This document shows positions 1 through 8,038 of a DNA stretch of 64,000 bases, piece by piece (the stretch's first letter is position 1; each line of letters starts with the position of its first letter). The notes under the pieces are model-generated. The model saw only the letters and a program-made list of their open reading frames with translations, was not told the DNA's origin and did not search any database. Position numbers and translations under genes: made by a program. The DNA is from Paludibacter propionicigenes WB4 (GTDB lineage: Bacteria; Bacteroidota; Bacteroidia; Bacteroidales; Paludibacteraceae): the NCBI RefSeq assembly GCF_000183135.1, contig NC_014734.1, positions 1,612,001-1,676,000 on the forward strand, given 5' to 3'.

Positions 1-708
1 GTCGGTCAGTTTTTCGGGGGCAATGTATAGCGTGGCTTTGTCGTTTTCTATCAGTGCGTAGGCTATCACCAGCGGGTTATAATCCACATCGTTTCCGCGG
101 ATATTGAACAGCCAGGCCACATCGTCCAGCGCCGACACAACGAACACATCAGCAAAGGATTTTTTCATCTCCGCGCGCACTGCGGCTATTTTATCGGCAG
201 CCGATTGTCCGGCATATTGTGTATCGAATACAAAAAACGGATTCAACGGTAATGCAGGACGATCTGTCCAGACCATTTCGAGCAAATCGACCGAAACCAG
301 TTCCAGTTTGCTCATTTTTAGTTCGGCTTGCATAGCCCCGTAGGCATTGGCCGAAAACATGAGTGCATTCACCCCTACCCGTTCGCCCGCGTTGAGCTGC
401 GTAGCCAACCAGGGGAGTATGTCCGGCGTTTCGGGCAGACCCTGTTTCATCAACTCTATGCCGGTGCCTTCCAACTGATCGGCTGCATGAAGAAAGTAGC
501 GTGAGTCTGTCCACAGTGCTGCTGTATCCAGTGTAACCACGGCTGTACCCGCTGAGCCATCAAATCCCGAAATCCATTCCCGTTCTTTCCAACATTCTGC
601 TATATACTCGCTGGCATGAGGGTCGGTGCCCGGAATAATGCAGGCAGAGATTCCGTTTAGTTTCATGGCATTGCGAAGCAAAAAAATACGCTCGATAATA
701 TTTTCCAT
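1..708 (-). CDS. Xaa-Pro aminopeptidase (M24B), N-terminal part, cut by window edge
   Basis: The first 236 codons of a metallopeptidase that removes N-terminal residues preceding proline. The reading frame is open to the left edge. Translation from the ATG at 706-708 gives MENIIERIFLLRNAMKLNGI, then a creatinase-N-type domain with the pattern AYIxPGTDPHxSEY (ACIIPGTDPHASEYIAE), SGFDGSAGTAVV and LWTDSRYFLHA, which is characteristic of the long Xaa-Pro aminopeptidases of Bacteroidales. The metal-binding pita-bread domain lies outside the window, so catalytic residues cannot be checked. No signal peptide is seen, so it is probably cytoplasmic. Family assignment is firm; substrate is inferred from the family. 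Confidence 0.88.
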   Translation of the reverse strand, partial: MENIIERIFLLRNAMKLNGISACIIPGTDPHASEYIAECWKEREWISGFDGSAGTAVVTLDTAALWTDSRYFLHAADQLEGTGIELMKQGLPETPDILPWLATQLNAGERVGVNALMFSANAYGAMQAELKMSKLELVSVDLLEMVWTDRPALPLNPFFVFDTQYAGQSAADKIAAVRAEMKKSFADVFVVSALDDVAWLFNIRGNDVDYNPLVIAYALIENDKATLYIAPEKLTD

Positions 709-907
709 TGTATAAATAGTTTATGAATATTCAAAAAAAATAATGTAATGCAAAGATATAGAAATACCCCTGAAATGCAACTGAAAAAAGCATTTTATTG
801 CTTCCGCACTCATTTAAAGTATCAAAAAAAATCAGGGCAATGCGCCTTTGTGTAGTGAGACCCGAAGGAGGGTAGCAATACAGGAGATGAAAAAATATCG
901 CTAATTT

Positions 908-938
908 TTTGGATAATAAAAATAATTATTTAAATTTG
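908..938 (+). promoter_or_regulatory. Bacteroidota-type promoter (-33 TTTG, -7 TAAATTTG)
   Basis: TTTG at 908-911 is followed after exactly 19 bases by TAAATTTG at 931-938, matching the Bacteroidota consensus TTTG-N19-TAnnTTTG. Transcription would start about 945 and run through the repeat at 1023 into the exported-protein gene starting at 1117, giving a leader of roughly 170 bases. Activity is inferred from the consensus only. Confidence 0.5.
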
Positions 939-1022
939 TGGCATTGAAATTTACATAAATCAACAGACTGCTTTTCTACGACAAAGTCAGTCTGTTTGGT
1001 TTAAATAGTTGTCCGATAGATT

Positions 1023-1097
1023 CGCTGGCGCAGATTTGTAATCTGTGCCAAGACAGGTAAAAGAAAAAGGAGAGCAATTAAAAATAAAATTGGAGTT
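1023..1097 (+). repeat. 75-bp direct repeat, copy 1
   Basis: Matches the segment at 3223-3297 at 70 of 75 positions with no gaps. It contains an imperfect hairpin in which GGCGCAGATT pairs with AATCTGTGCC. The element sits in the leader of the gene starting at 1117; an upstream in-frame ATG at 1045 lies inside the repeat and is not the likely start. The hairpin core resembles dispersed REP-type elements of Bacteroidota genomes (recollection, not verified here). Confidence 0.7.
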
Positions 1098-1116
1098 AGA
1101 ACTTATATTTATTTTT

Positions 1117-1977
1117 ATGAAATACAACTATCACATTCTATTCTTAATATCATTTAATATGATCAGCATGCCAATGCTTGCTCAAAATAAGAATATTCAA
1201 AAAAACATTAATGAAATTCTAGAGAAAGCATTTGATGATGATCAAAATGTTAGAGATTCTATTATTATTTTGCAAAAGCGCAATGAAATCAATACTGTTG
1301 AATATAGACATTTGTCAATTGAAATGACTAAGCTTGATTCTATTAATCAATTAAAAGTATTTCCTATTTTAGATAAATACGGTTGGTTAGGGAAACCAAA
1401 GGTTTCTGAAAAAGCATGTCGTTCATTTTTTTATATTATTCAACATGCTAAAATTGATAAACAATTAAAATATTATCAACAAGTTATGCAAGCCTATAGA
1501 GCAAAATATATATCAGCATTCGAATATGCTATATTTGTTGATAGAGTAAATGTAAAGCAGAACAAGTTTCAACAGTATGCAACACAAACAGAGTTAGACC
1601 AATTAGGAAATGAGACCTTGTACCCTGTTATTGAGATCAATCGCTTGGATGATAGGCTTTCTAAAATAGGGCTAGAGCCGAGTTTTGTTGAGTTGAGTAA
1701 CTTGTATACTATTTTGAATGTTTGCAAAGACGATAAAGTTCTAATTTTCCATATAATGAATAAGAATCAGACAAAAGGTGTATCAGATGTTGATATATTT
1801 ATAAATGATAAGTTTGTTGGAAAGAGTAATGATAAGGGATTATTTCAATGCAAAATTGTAAAAAAGACGCAATCCATTAATATTGCACTCAAAAAAGACA
1901 ATGTCAAAAAAGAAAAGAAATATGTTATGAAAGACAGTGATGATTTTTCGAACTTATACATTATTTGGAATGAATAA
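1117..1977 (+). CDS. Exported DUF6624-like protein
   Basis: A 286-residue protein whose ATG at 1117 directly opens a signal peptide (MKYNYHILFLISFNM, cleavage near MLAQ), which is why this start is preferred over the in-frame ATG at 1045 inside the upstream repeat. The middle (residues about 70-190) has the features of DUF6624: a YGWLGKP segment, FFYIIQHA, then a helical segment ending VDRVNVKQNKFQQYATQ. The last 70 residues look like a separate lysine-rich beta domain. The gene is visibly more A/T-rich than its neighbours and has an A-ending codon bias, possibly a sign of recent acquisition. Function unknown; the product is probably periplasmic or surface-exposed. Confidence 0.7.
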   Translation: MKYNYHILFLISFNMISMPMLAQNKNIQKNINEILEKAFDDDQNVRDSIIILQKRNEINTVEYRHLSIEMTKLDSINQLKVFPILDKYGWLGKPKVSEKACRSFFYIIQHAKIDKQLKYYQQVMQAYRAKYISAFEYAIFVDRVNVKQNKFQQYATQTELDQLGNETLYPVIEINRLDDRLSKIGLEPSFVELSNLYTILNVCKDDKVLIFHIMNKNQTKGVSDVDIFINDKFVGKSNDKGLFQCKIVKKTQSINIALKKDNVKKEKKYVMKDSDDFSNLYIIWNE

Positions 1978-1987
1978 AATATGGCCT

Positions 1988-2020
1988 CACCTTCCCCTCG
2001 TTGCAAACGAGGGGGAGGAG
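1988..2020. repeat. CCCCTCG-N7-CGAGGGG hairpin element, copy 1
   Basis: An inverted repeat (CTTCCCCTCG, 7-base loop, CGAGGGGGAGGAG) immediately before the TlpA-like gene. A closely related, more perfect copy lies at 5649-5681. There is no T-run, so a terminator role is doubtful; a small dispersed hairpin repeat is more likely. Confidence 0.5.
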
Positions 2021-2030
2021 AAATAAAAAT

Positions 2031-2642
2031 ATGAAACTGAATTTAAAATCAACAATAATTCTCTTGATTCTGAATACAATTCTAGCATTTGGACAAGAAA
2101 TCAATCATAGTCAGGTGGGATCTAAACCTGAAAGTAAGCCGAATGCTCTCAAAACTGACTTTAATTCTTATTTTCACAAAAAAGACAGCATCTTTCGACT
2201 GAACATAGGAAAACAATATCCTAAATTTAAAGCTACCAGCCTGGATAGGCAAACTATAGATGAGAAAAAATTGGTAGGGAAAGTAACAATTATCAATTTT
2301 TGGTTTAAGCATTGTGAACCTTGTGTTGCAGAATTTGATGAACTCTGTAATCTCCAACACAAATTCTGCAAAGATTCTGCATTCCAGTTTATATCTTTCA
2401 CCAGCGATTCCCCTCAGGACGCAAAAGAGTCTGTTGCTAAATTCAAACTATCGTTTCCTGTCTACCCGATTAGTAGAGATGAGTGTTATAGACTGAATTT
2501 AAATCAGGGTTTTCCTACTACAATTATTGTTGATAAAGCGGGGAAAATAGTTTTCCTAAAAAGTGGCGGGTATTTAGAAAAAGAAAATATAGCTCAATAC
2601 ATTCGGAAACTTGAACAAATAATAGAAAAAGAGTTGAATTAA
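2031..2642 (+). CDS. TlpA/ResA-like exported thioredoxin-fold protein
   Basis: A 203-residue periplasmic thiol-disulfide protein. ATG at 2031 gives a hydrophobic signal peptide (MKLNLKSTIILLILNTILAF, then GQ). The mature part has an AhpC/TSA-type fold: GKQYPKFKATSLD, FWFKHCEPC with a CxxC active site (CEPC), and the cis-proline segment GFPTTIIVDK. The residue before the first cysteine is His rather than the usual Trp. Family members typically reduce cytochrome maturation or surface protein disulfides; the actual partner is not visible here. It follows the DUF6624-like gene by 53 bases and lies in the block bracketed by the 75-bp repeats. Confidence 0.82.
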   Translation: MKLNLKSTIILLILNTILAFGQEINHSQVGSKPESKPNALKTDFNSYFHKKDSIFRLNIGKQYPKFKATSLDRQTIDEKKLVGKVTIINFWFKHCEPCVAEFDELCNLQHKFCKDSAFQFISFTSDSPQDAKESVAKFKLSFPVYPISRDECYRLNLNQGFPTTIIVDKAGKIVFLKSGGYLEKENIAQYIRKLEQIIEKELN

Positions 2643-2733
2643 CCCTCCCACGTTTGCAGCGAGTGGCCTGTAGTCAATCGTTTTATAAACGATAAATAAG
2701 AAATAGCTAAATATAAACAAAACTACATGTAAT

Positions 2734-3114
2734 ATGAAAAGTAAAATATTAAACGCGCTTCTGGTATTTTCTTCATTATTTGGTTATTTGGAATGGGGAC
2801 AGGATAAAAAGATGTTTTTATTTCAGATTGAAGCAGAATTATTTTCTAAAATACCGCATGATCCTTTAGCTATATTACATCCATTTATCTTATTCCCGCT
2901 AATTGGACAAATCCTATTGATAATAACTTTGATAAAAAAGAACCCAAGCAAATTACTCACATATATTGGAATTGCCGGAATTGGAATACTAATGGCTCTG
3001 CTGCTGTTGATAGGTTGTTTAGGGAAAAACTTAATGATTGCTTCATCAGTAATTCCATTTTTGGCAATCAGTTTTTTGGCAATTATGCATTACAGGAAAA
3101 TTAAAATCAGCTAA
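2734..3114 (+). CDS. Small multi-pass membrane protein, unknown
   Basis: A 126-residue protein not assigned to a family. About four hydrophobic segments can be seen: residues 5-22 (LLVFSSLFGYLEWG), 44-64 (ILHPFILFPLIGQILLIITL), 74-97 (YIGIAGIGILMALLLLIGCL) and 101-118. No conserved cysteine pair or catalytic pattern stands out. It sits 91 bases after the TlpA-like gene, in the segment flanked by the two 75-bp repeats. ATG at 2734 is the only sensible start. Confidence 0.6.
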   Translation: MKSKILNALLVFSSLFGYLEWGQDKKMFLFQIEAELFSKIPHDPLAILHPFILFPLIGQILLIITLIKKNPSKLLTYIGIAGIGILMALLLLIGCLGKNLMIASSVIPFLAISFLAIMHYRKIKIS

Positions 3115-3216
3115 TTGAGCCTACCCCCTGGTTGGAGACAACGGAGAGTCGGTTGTGGAGATTAAACCTACCAATATCCGCATTATTTGCGGAGATAATT
3201 TTGTTATACTGAAAAT

Positions 3217-3323
3217 CCCCCTCGCTGGCGCAGATTTGTAATCTGTGCCAAGACAGGCAAAAGAAAATGGAGAGCAATTTGAAAAAAAATTGGAGTTGGG
3301 GTCGCAGACCCGCGCCAGCGGGG
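3217..3323 (+). repeat. 75-bp direct repeat, copy 2, within a larger inverted structure
   Basis: Positions 3223-3297 repeat 1023-1097. This copy is complete: it begins CCCCCTCGCTGGCGC at 3217 and ends with the complementary GCGCCAGCGGGG at 3312-3323, so the roughly 107-base element could fold back on itself. Two inner hairpins are visible: GGCGCAGATT/AATCTGTGCC and GGGTC/GACCC. Copy 1 lacks the right-hand arm. It resembles a REP/BIME-type element; no transposase gene is nearby. Confidence 0.7.
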
Positions 3324-3389
3324 AGTCAATTAAATTGAACATCAAACGAAATATAAACAGTCAGACAAGGACATAAAATTTTAAAAAAT

Positions 3390-4229
3390 ATGTACGAAAA
3401 CAGATTAAGAATGAGGAATGTGGTTGCATTAGCAACTTGCCTCGCAGGTATGGCTATATTTTCAGGTTGTGATAAAATTGAAATAAACGACAACGGCGTT
3501 TTTTATCCAAAAGGCAGTAAATTGAAACAGATTTCGTCTGTTGAATCGGTGAAATCAAAAGAGACCGGTATGATTATTACCCAATATGAATATGATAAAC
3601 AGGGTAGGATCAGTAAAGAATCTCAACCTATGTACGAAAACGGAACACCAATGTTTAAAAATGGAACTATCGTTGGACTTTATTCATACTCAGACTATGT
3701 ATATAACAGTAAAGGTCAATTAGAAAAAATTATTTACAATAACTCCAATATTAACTCAGGGTTTGTAAATCTGATCACACACATATACTCGTACGATAAT
3801 AACGGAATAAAACGAAAAGAAGTAATAGAACACCCTCAACAAACTCAGAATGGAGTTGATTCTACTCTATATATTTATGTCAATAACCGCTTGATTCGTA
3901 CGGATAAATATGTAGATGGATACTTTGGCTCCGAAATCTGGCACAGTGCACTTGCATCGTCCATTAAATATGAATATGACAATCAAGGAAAATTAGCAAA
4001 AGAAACGGTATATTCGGGAACAGATAGCACACCTATACAGTTTAGCGTACATAGTTATCAAAACGGATTAAAAGAAAAAACTGAAGTTTTCAACGTAAAT
4101 AATAACCAAAAGATAAGAGAGATCAGACGTTATTATGACAGAAATGATAATTTGATTTATCTCGAATCCAAAGAACTTTCACCGTTAAGTTCTGCAGTGA
4201 GTTACGTTAGTAAATATGAATATTATTAA
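3390..4229 (+). CDS. Lipoprotein with YD/RHS-like beta repeats
   Basis: A 279-residue putative outer-membrane lipoprotein. The N-terminus has a positively charged start, a hydrophobic stretch and a lipobox (IFSGC, followed by DK). A second ATG at 3411 (MRNVVALATC) would give a more compact signal peptide and may be the real start. The mature part is built from about eight degenerate repeats of the YxYDxxGRLxKE type (QYEYDKQGRISKE, YVYNSKGQLEKI, KYEYDNQGKLAKE, KYEYY at the C-terminus), as in RHS/YD-repeat proteins but far shorter than toxin-carrying RHS proteins. Such short lipoproteins are frequent in Bacteroidota and have no known function. Confidence 0.72.
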   Translation: MYENRLRMRNVVALATCLAGMAIFSGCDKIEINDNGVFYPKGSKLKQISSVESVKSKETGMIITQYEYDKQGRISKESQPMYENGTPMFKNGTIVGLYSYSDYVYNSKGQLEKIIYNNSNINSGFVNLITHIYSYDNNGIKRKEVIEHPQQTQNGVDSTLYIYVNNRLIRTDKYVDGYFGSEIWHSALASSIKYEYDNQGKLAKETVYSGTDSTPIQFSVHSYQNGLKEKTEVFNVNNNQKIREIRRYYDRNDNLIYLESKELSPLSSAVSYVSKYEYY

Positions 4230-4472
4230 TCCATCTGTTACCGCACGATTGTATCGTATGAGAAAAATGACAGAAAAAGATAGCTGTATGTATCATTTAT
4301 TGTACTTTTGGGACAAATAAAATAAATATGGGGGTAGTCTGACACCAGATTATAAACCGACTATATCAGTAGGCAAGCTCGAAACATTATGCAATGAGCA
4401 TGTTTCACAAACACGCCGGTTCTGATAAAGGTATTATGCGAGTTCCATTCAAACATTAAATACAAATATTAT

Positions 4473-5639
4473 ATGAAAAAACACATCATTCTCATTTCTG
4501 CTATTATTTTCACGTCAGCTATTGGCATGAATTGTCAGGCTCAGAAGAAAAGTGCGCATCATCCCGCACCAACTGTAAAGAAACAACTGGTTCCCGTAGA
4601 ACAAGCTCCTCCAGCTGACGCAGGGCAAAATAACTTTGGCGGCCCCAGACCTGCGGTAGGAGCTCCCGGAGCTGCCCGACCAGCTATGCGTCCACCCCGC
4701 CCCGAACCTGAAATAAAAACAGTTTCGCTCGACGAAATTTCGATGAGTGATCCGTTTATTTATCCGGATGAAAAATCGCACACCTACTACCTGACCAGCT
4801 CAGGTGGCAGATTGTATAAAAGCAAGGATTTGAAAATGTGGACGGGTCCTTATAACGTTATCGACCTCGCAGGCACCTGGATGAACGGACTTTTCCCTGC
4901 TGCTGCTGAAATTCACCATATCGGTTCAAAATACTATTATGCCGGTACGTGGAGCGATCATAGCACGCTGATTCAGGCCGTGCCCCGCCGTTATAATGTT
5001 CCTCGCAATCAAACTCAGCTGCTGGTAGCCAATGCTCCCGAAGGTCCATACAAACCGCTGGTGGCTCAAAAAGAATTTTGCCTGGGACCCGAAGACTGGG
5101 ATATTATTGATGGAACGCTTTATCAGGAAAATGACACTACCTATATGGTGTTTGTTCACGAGTGGACTCAAATTATCGACGGAACCATGGATTATATGCC
5201 TCTTTCGAAAGATCTGACACGCCGCACTGCTGAGCCTACTACCATCTTCAGGGCAAGTGAAGCGGCATGGTCCAAAGAAATGAACAGCATAGGCGAAGCT
5301 ACTTTCGGATTGAAAATGCCGGGCTGGGTGACCGACGGACCTCAAATGTTCCGCACCAAAACAGGCAAGCTGGGCATGCTTTGGTCCAGCTGGGGCGAAC
5401 ACCGCTACGCACAAGGTATTGCTTATTCAGTTTCGGGCAAAATAAAAGGACCCTGGATTCAGGAAAAGGAAGCTTTCAAAGGAGATAACTCAGGACATGG
5501 TATGCTGTTTACAACCTTTGAGGGTAAACGATTGTATATCGTTCATCATACCGAAGGCAAAGGTCCACGCAAACCCGAAATATGGGAAGTGGACGACTCA
5601 GGCGATAAGCTGGTCTTAGGAAATAAATTGAAATCGTAG
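4473..5639 (+). CDS. Exported GH43-family glycoside hydrolase
   Basis: A 388-residue five-bladed beta-propeller hydrolase, probably acting on arabinose- or xylose-containing glycans. It has a signal peptide (MKKHIILISAIIFTSAIG...CQAQ). Residues about 27-80 form an unusual Pro/Ala/Gly-rich linker (FGGPRPAVGAPGAARPAMRP). The catalytic region starts with SMSDPFIYPD (predicted base Asp) and has a second blade motif IIDGTLYQEND (predicted pKa-setting Asp). Where classical GH43 enzymes have the acid Glu before Gly-Pro, this protein reads VTDGPQMF, with Asp. The motifs HEWTQ and GKLGMLWSSWGE recur in Bacteroides GH43 proteins. The gene stands alone with no SusC/D partner nearby, so substrate is open. 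Confidence 0.83.
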   Translation: MKKHIILISAIIFTSAIGMNCQAQKKSAHHPAPTVKKQLVPVEQAPPADAGQNNFGGPRPAVGAPGAARPAMRPPRPEPEIKTVSLDEISMSDPFIYPDEKSHTYYLTSSGGRLYKSKDLKMWTGPYNVIDLAGTWMNGLFPAAAEIHHIGSKYYYAGTWSDHSTLIQAVPRRYNVPRNQTQLLVANAPEGPYKPLVAQKEFCLGPEDWDIIDGTLYQENDTTYMVFVHEWTQIIDGTMDYMPLSKDLTRRTAEPTTIFRASEAAWSKEMNSIGEATFGLKMPGWVTDGPQMFRTKTGKLGMLWSSWGEHRYAQGIAYSVSGKIKGPWIQEKEAFKGDNSGHGMLFTTFEGKRLYIVHHTEGKGPRKPEIWEVDDSGDKLVLGNKLKS

Positions 5640-5648
5640 TTTAATAAC

Positions 5649-5681
5649 CACCTCCCCCTCGACTGTAACGAGGGGGAGGTG
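5649..5681. repeat. CACCTCCCCCTCG-N7 perfect hairpin, copy 2
   Basis: A 13-bp perfect stem (CACCTCCCCCTCG / CGAGGGGGAGGTG) with a 7-base loop, ten bases after the GH43 stop codon. Related to 1988-2020. It could terminate the GH43 transcript, but lacks the following T-run, so a dispersed hairpin repeat is at least as likely. Confidence 0.55.
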
Positions 5682-5820
5682 ACGTAAAAACGAACATGCC
5701 TGAAATAAAGACAGAGGGTTTTGCGTTCGTAAATTTCATGATAAATTAATACAGACCCGGCAACTTCGCGGACAAATAACTGTTTTAATCAACAAAATGA
5801 ATTAATACACGATAAAAAAA

Positions 5821-6543
5821 ATGACATTCGAAGAAATTGTACATCACAGACGTTCTGTAAGACACTACAAGGATCTTTCCATTGATCCGGAAAAAGTAAA
5901 GCATTGTATTGAACTTGCTACTTTAGCGCCCAACAGCTCTAACATGCAGCTTTGGGAGTTCTATCATATCACCAGTCCCGAAACGCTAAAAGCGCTCTCT
6001 GTTGCCTGTTTAGACCAGGAATCGGCAACTACCGCTCAACAAATGGTGGTGTTCGTAACAAGACGGGATCTTTACAAAAAAAGAGCAACCAACATGATTG
6101 AACTGGAGACTCAAAACATTCTGAAAAACAGCCCCAAAGAGAAACAGGAGAAAAGAATCAAAAGATGGCAATTGTATTATGGTAAAGTAATGCCGTTTCT
6201 ATATTCCCGCTTTTTGGGGATTTTAGGGTTATTCAGAAAAATACTTGTAAACCTTATCGGGTTGTTCAGAGCCATCACTTATCAGGTATCTGAAAATGAC
6301 GTCAGGGTGGTGGTTCATAAAACCTGTGCTTTAGCAGCTCAAACCTTTATGTTGGCTATGTCCAACGAAAATTATGACACTTGTCCGCTGGAAGGTTTTG
6401 ACAGTAGAAAAGTGAAACGCATTTTGAATTTGCCCATGGGTGCCGAAATCAATATGGTTGTTACCTGTGGAATCAGAGAAGAACGCGGAGTTTGGGGAGA
6501 CCGAATGCGAGTTCCTTTCGATGATGTTTATCGTAAAATCTGA
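5821..6543 (+). CDS. Nitroreductase-family flavoprotein
   Basis: A 240-residue FMN-dependent NAD(P)H oxidoreductase of the nitroreductase superfamily, predicted cytoplasmic. Residues 8-15 read HRRSVRHY, the FMN-phosphate binding motif, and residues 36-48 APNSSNMQLWEFY form the second flavin contact. An insertion of mainly basic and hydrophobic residues (about 95-145, KEKQEKRIKRWQLYYGKVMP) is not part of the minimal fold and contains a hydrophobic stretch, so loose membrane contact is possible. C-terminal MGAEINMVVTCG closes the fold. Electron acceptor unknown. Confidence 0.85.
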   Translation: MTFEEIVHHRRSVRHYKDLSIDPEKVKHCIELATLAPNSSNMQLWEFYHITSPETLKALSVACLDQESATTAQQMVVFVTRRDLYKKRATNMIELETQNILKNSPKEKQEKRIKRWQLYYGKVMPFLYSRFLGILGLFRKILVNLIGLFRAITYQVSENDVRVVVHKTCALAAQTFMLAMSNENYDTCPLEGFDSRKVKRILNLPMGAEINMVVTCGIREERGVWGDRMRVPFDDVYRKI

Positions 6544-6638
6544 ACTATCGGACATTTTTCAAGATGTCTCTTTTTTCCAATTATTGAGTTCTTCATACAT
6601 CTACATTTGCATCGTCAAACAATTTAAAACGAATGTAA

Positions 6639-6995
6639 ATGAAAAAGATTTTTTATTGGGTAGAGATTCCAACCGTGAATTTCGACCGCGCTGTAAATTT
6701 TTACAGCAAACTGTTGGGTGAAGAACTCGAAGGTATTGATTGCGGAACCGAGAAGATGGCTTGTTTGCCGGATGATGCCGGTGCAATTTTTTGGGCTCCA
6801 GATTTCAAACCATCCAAAGATGGTGTATTGGTCAGTATAAACGCCGGAATCGACATTGATGGTTGGATTGAACGCGTTAAAGCAAACGGTGGTACTATTG
6901 ATCGGCCTAAAACAAAAATTGAAGTGGAGGGACGCGGTTATTTTGCCCTTTTCATTGATACGGAAGGTAACCGACTTGGGTTGTACGGAGAATAA
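6639..6995 (+). CDS. VOC/glyoxalase-like protein
   Basis: A 118-residue vicinal-oxygen-chelate fold protein. It starts KKIFYWVEIPTVNFDRAVNF (typical first beta-alpha unit, IPxxDxxRAxxFY) and ends GYFALFIDTEGNRLGLYGE, the usual distal strand with a possible metal-ligand Glu. Members range from glyoxalases to antibiotic-binding proteins; nothing here fixes the substrate. A -7 box TACATTTG lies at 6602-6609 without a good -33 partner. Transcription ends at the strong hairpin at 7006. Confidence 0.8.
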   Translation: MKKIFYWVEIPTVNFDRAVNFYSKLLGEELEGIDCGTEKMACLPDDAGAIFWAPDFKPSKDGVLVSINAGIDIDGWIERVKANGGTIDRPKTKIEVEGRGYFALFIDTEGNRLGLYGE

Positions 6996-7005
6996 TTTCT
7001 CTTTT

Positions 7006-7051
7006 TACCAACTTCGTCAACGCAATCGACGAAGTTGGTATTCTTTTTTAT
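7006..7051 (+). terminator. Intrinsic terminator after the VOC gene
   Basis: A 13-bp stem (TACCAACTTCGTC / GACGAAGTTGGTA) with a 9-base loop, followed by TTCTTTTTTATT. It lies 10 bases after the VOC stop codon and separates it from the AraC-type regulator. Confidence 0.85.
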
Positions 7052-7082
7052 TATTTTCGCAAATAAACTATGTGATTTCTTT

Positions 7083-7883
7083 ATGAACTTTCGTATAATT
7101 CAGCCCGCCGCATCGCTATCGATGTACATTAAACATTACTGGTGCCTGGAAATGGAAGCCTGTGAAGCTGTGGGCGAACGCATAGTTCCTACCGGCTACG
7201 TAGAACTAACTTTCCACTTTGCCGACCGACTTATAAAACGGAAACTGACTGACGAAATGCAACCGGGAATAATTCTTAGCGGACAGAAAACAGGGTTTTT
7301 CGATGTTTTGCCCACGGGCAAAATTTCCATGCTTTCCATTCAGTTTTATTCCCACAGTGCAAGTTTATTTTTTGATTTACCCATCAACGAACTGACCAAC
7401 GAGACGCTAGACTTTAAAGATGTTATGGCAGCACCTGCCCGTGAGTTGGAAGAACAACTCAATGAATTGTTCACAATCGAAGAGCGGGTTAAGCATATTG
7501 AGAGCTTCCTCCTTTTACGGCTTTCGCAAAAAACAGAATACTCCTGGAACAGAATCTCACATAATATCCATCTGATTAATCGGTTCAATGGTTTGATAAC
7601 AACGGATCAGCTTGCCTCGGAAGCTTGCCTGAGTCGGAAGCAGCACGACCGAATCTTCAAACAAATGGTTGGTTTATCTCCCAAACAGTTTCTTAAAGTA
7701 ATTCGATTTCAATACACGCTTTATTCCCATCAACTGTATCCCAATGAAAGCTTAACCGAACTGGCCTACCGCTGTGGATTCTATGATCAATCGCATATGA
7801 TTAACGATTTTCAGGAGATGTCGGGCATTACTCCAAAACAATATTTCAACGACTGCATCAACCCTGTGTCCGATTATTTTTAA
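7083..7883 (+). CDS. AraC-family transcriptional regulator
   Basis: A 266-residue activator-type regulator. ATG at 7083 (MNFRIIQPAASLSMYIKHYW) is preferred because the longer in-frame reading from 7035 runs through the end of the upstream terminator. Residues 1-150 resemble the DUF6597 ligand-sensing domain (YIKHYWCLE, IVPTGYVELTFHF, SIQFYSHSASLFF). The last 100 residues carry two helix-turn-helix motifs (LASEACLSRKQHDRIFKQ and LTELAYRCGFYDQSHMINDF) and the family signature GITPKQY. The effector is not evident; the reductase gene 150 bases downstream is a possible target. Confidence 0.85.
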   Translation: MNFRIIQPAASLSMYIKHYWCLEMEACEAVGERIVPTGYVELTFHFADRLIKRKLTDEMQPGIILSGQKTGFFDVLPTGKISMLSIQFYSHSASLFFDLPINELTNETLDFKDVMAAPARELEEQLNELFTIEERVKHIESFLLLRLSQKTEYSWNRISHNIHLINRFNGLITTDQLASEACLSRKQHDRIFKQMVGLSPKQFLKVIRFQYTLYSHQLYPNESLTELAYRCGFYDQSHMINDFQEMSGITPKQYFNDCINPVSDYF

Positions 7884-8038
7884 TTACATATTTTTCAGGT
7901 ACTATTTACTGAAAAGTAGAAACTAACAAAAAAATCACGGAACGAAGAAACAGAAACACTTCGTATAAAATCCAAATTAAATTATGAACAATCAGCTTCT
8001 CTAAGCAGTTATTCAAAAGGCAACAGAAATAAAGAACA

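Noticed and set aside
1045-1116. Longer N-terminus for the DUF6624-like protein
   Set aside because: It would translate the dispersed repeat and bury the signal peptide.
3121-3345. Minus-strand 74-codon open frame
   Set aside because: It lies wholly in the repeat/hairpin element and has no protein-like features.
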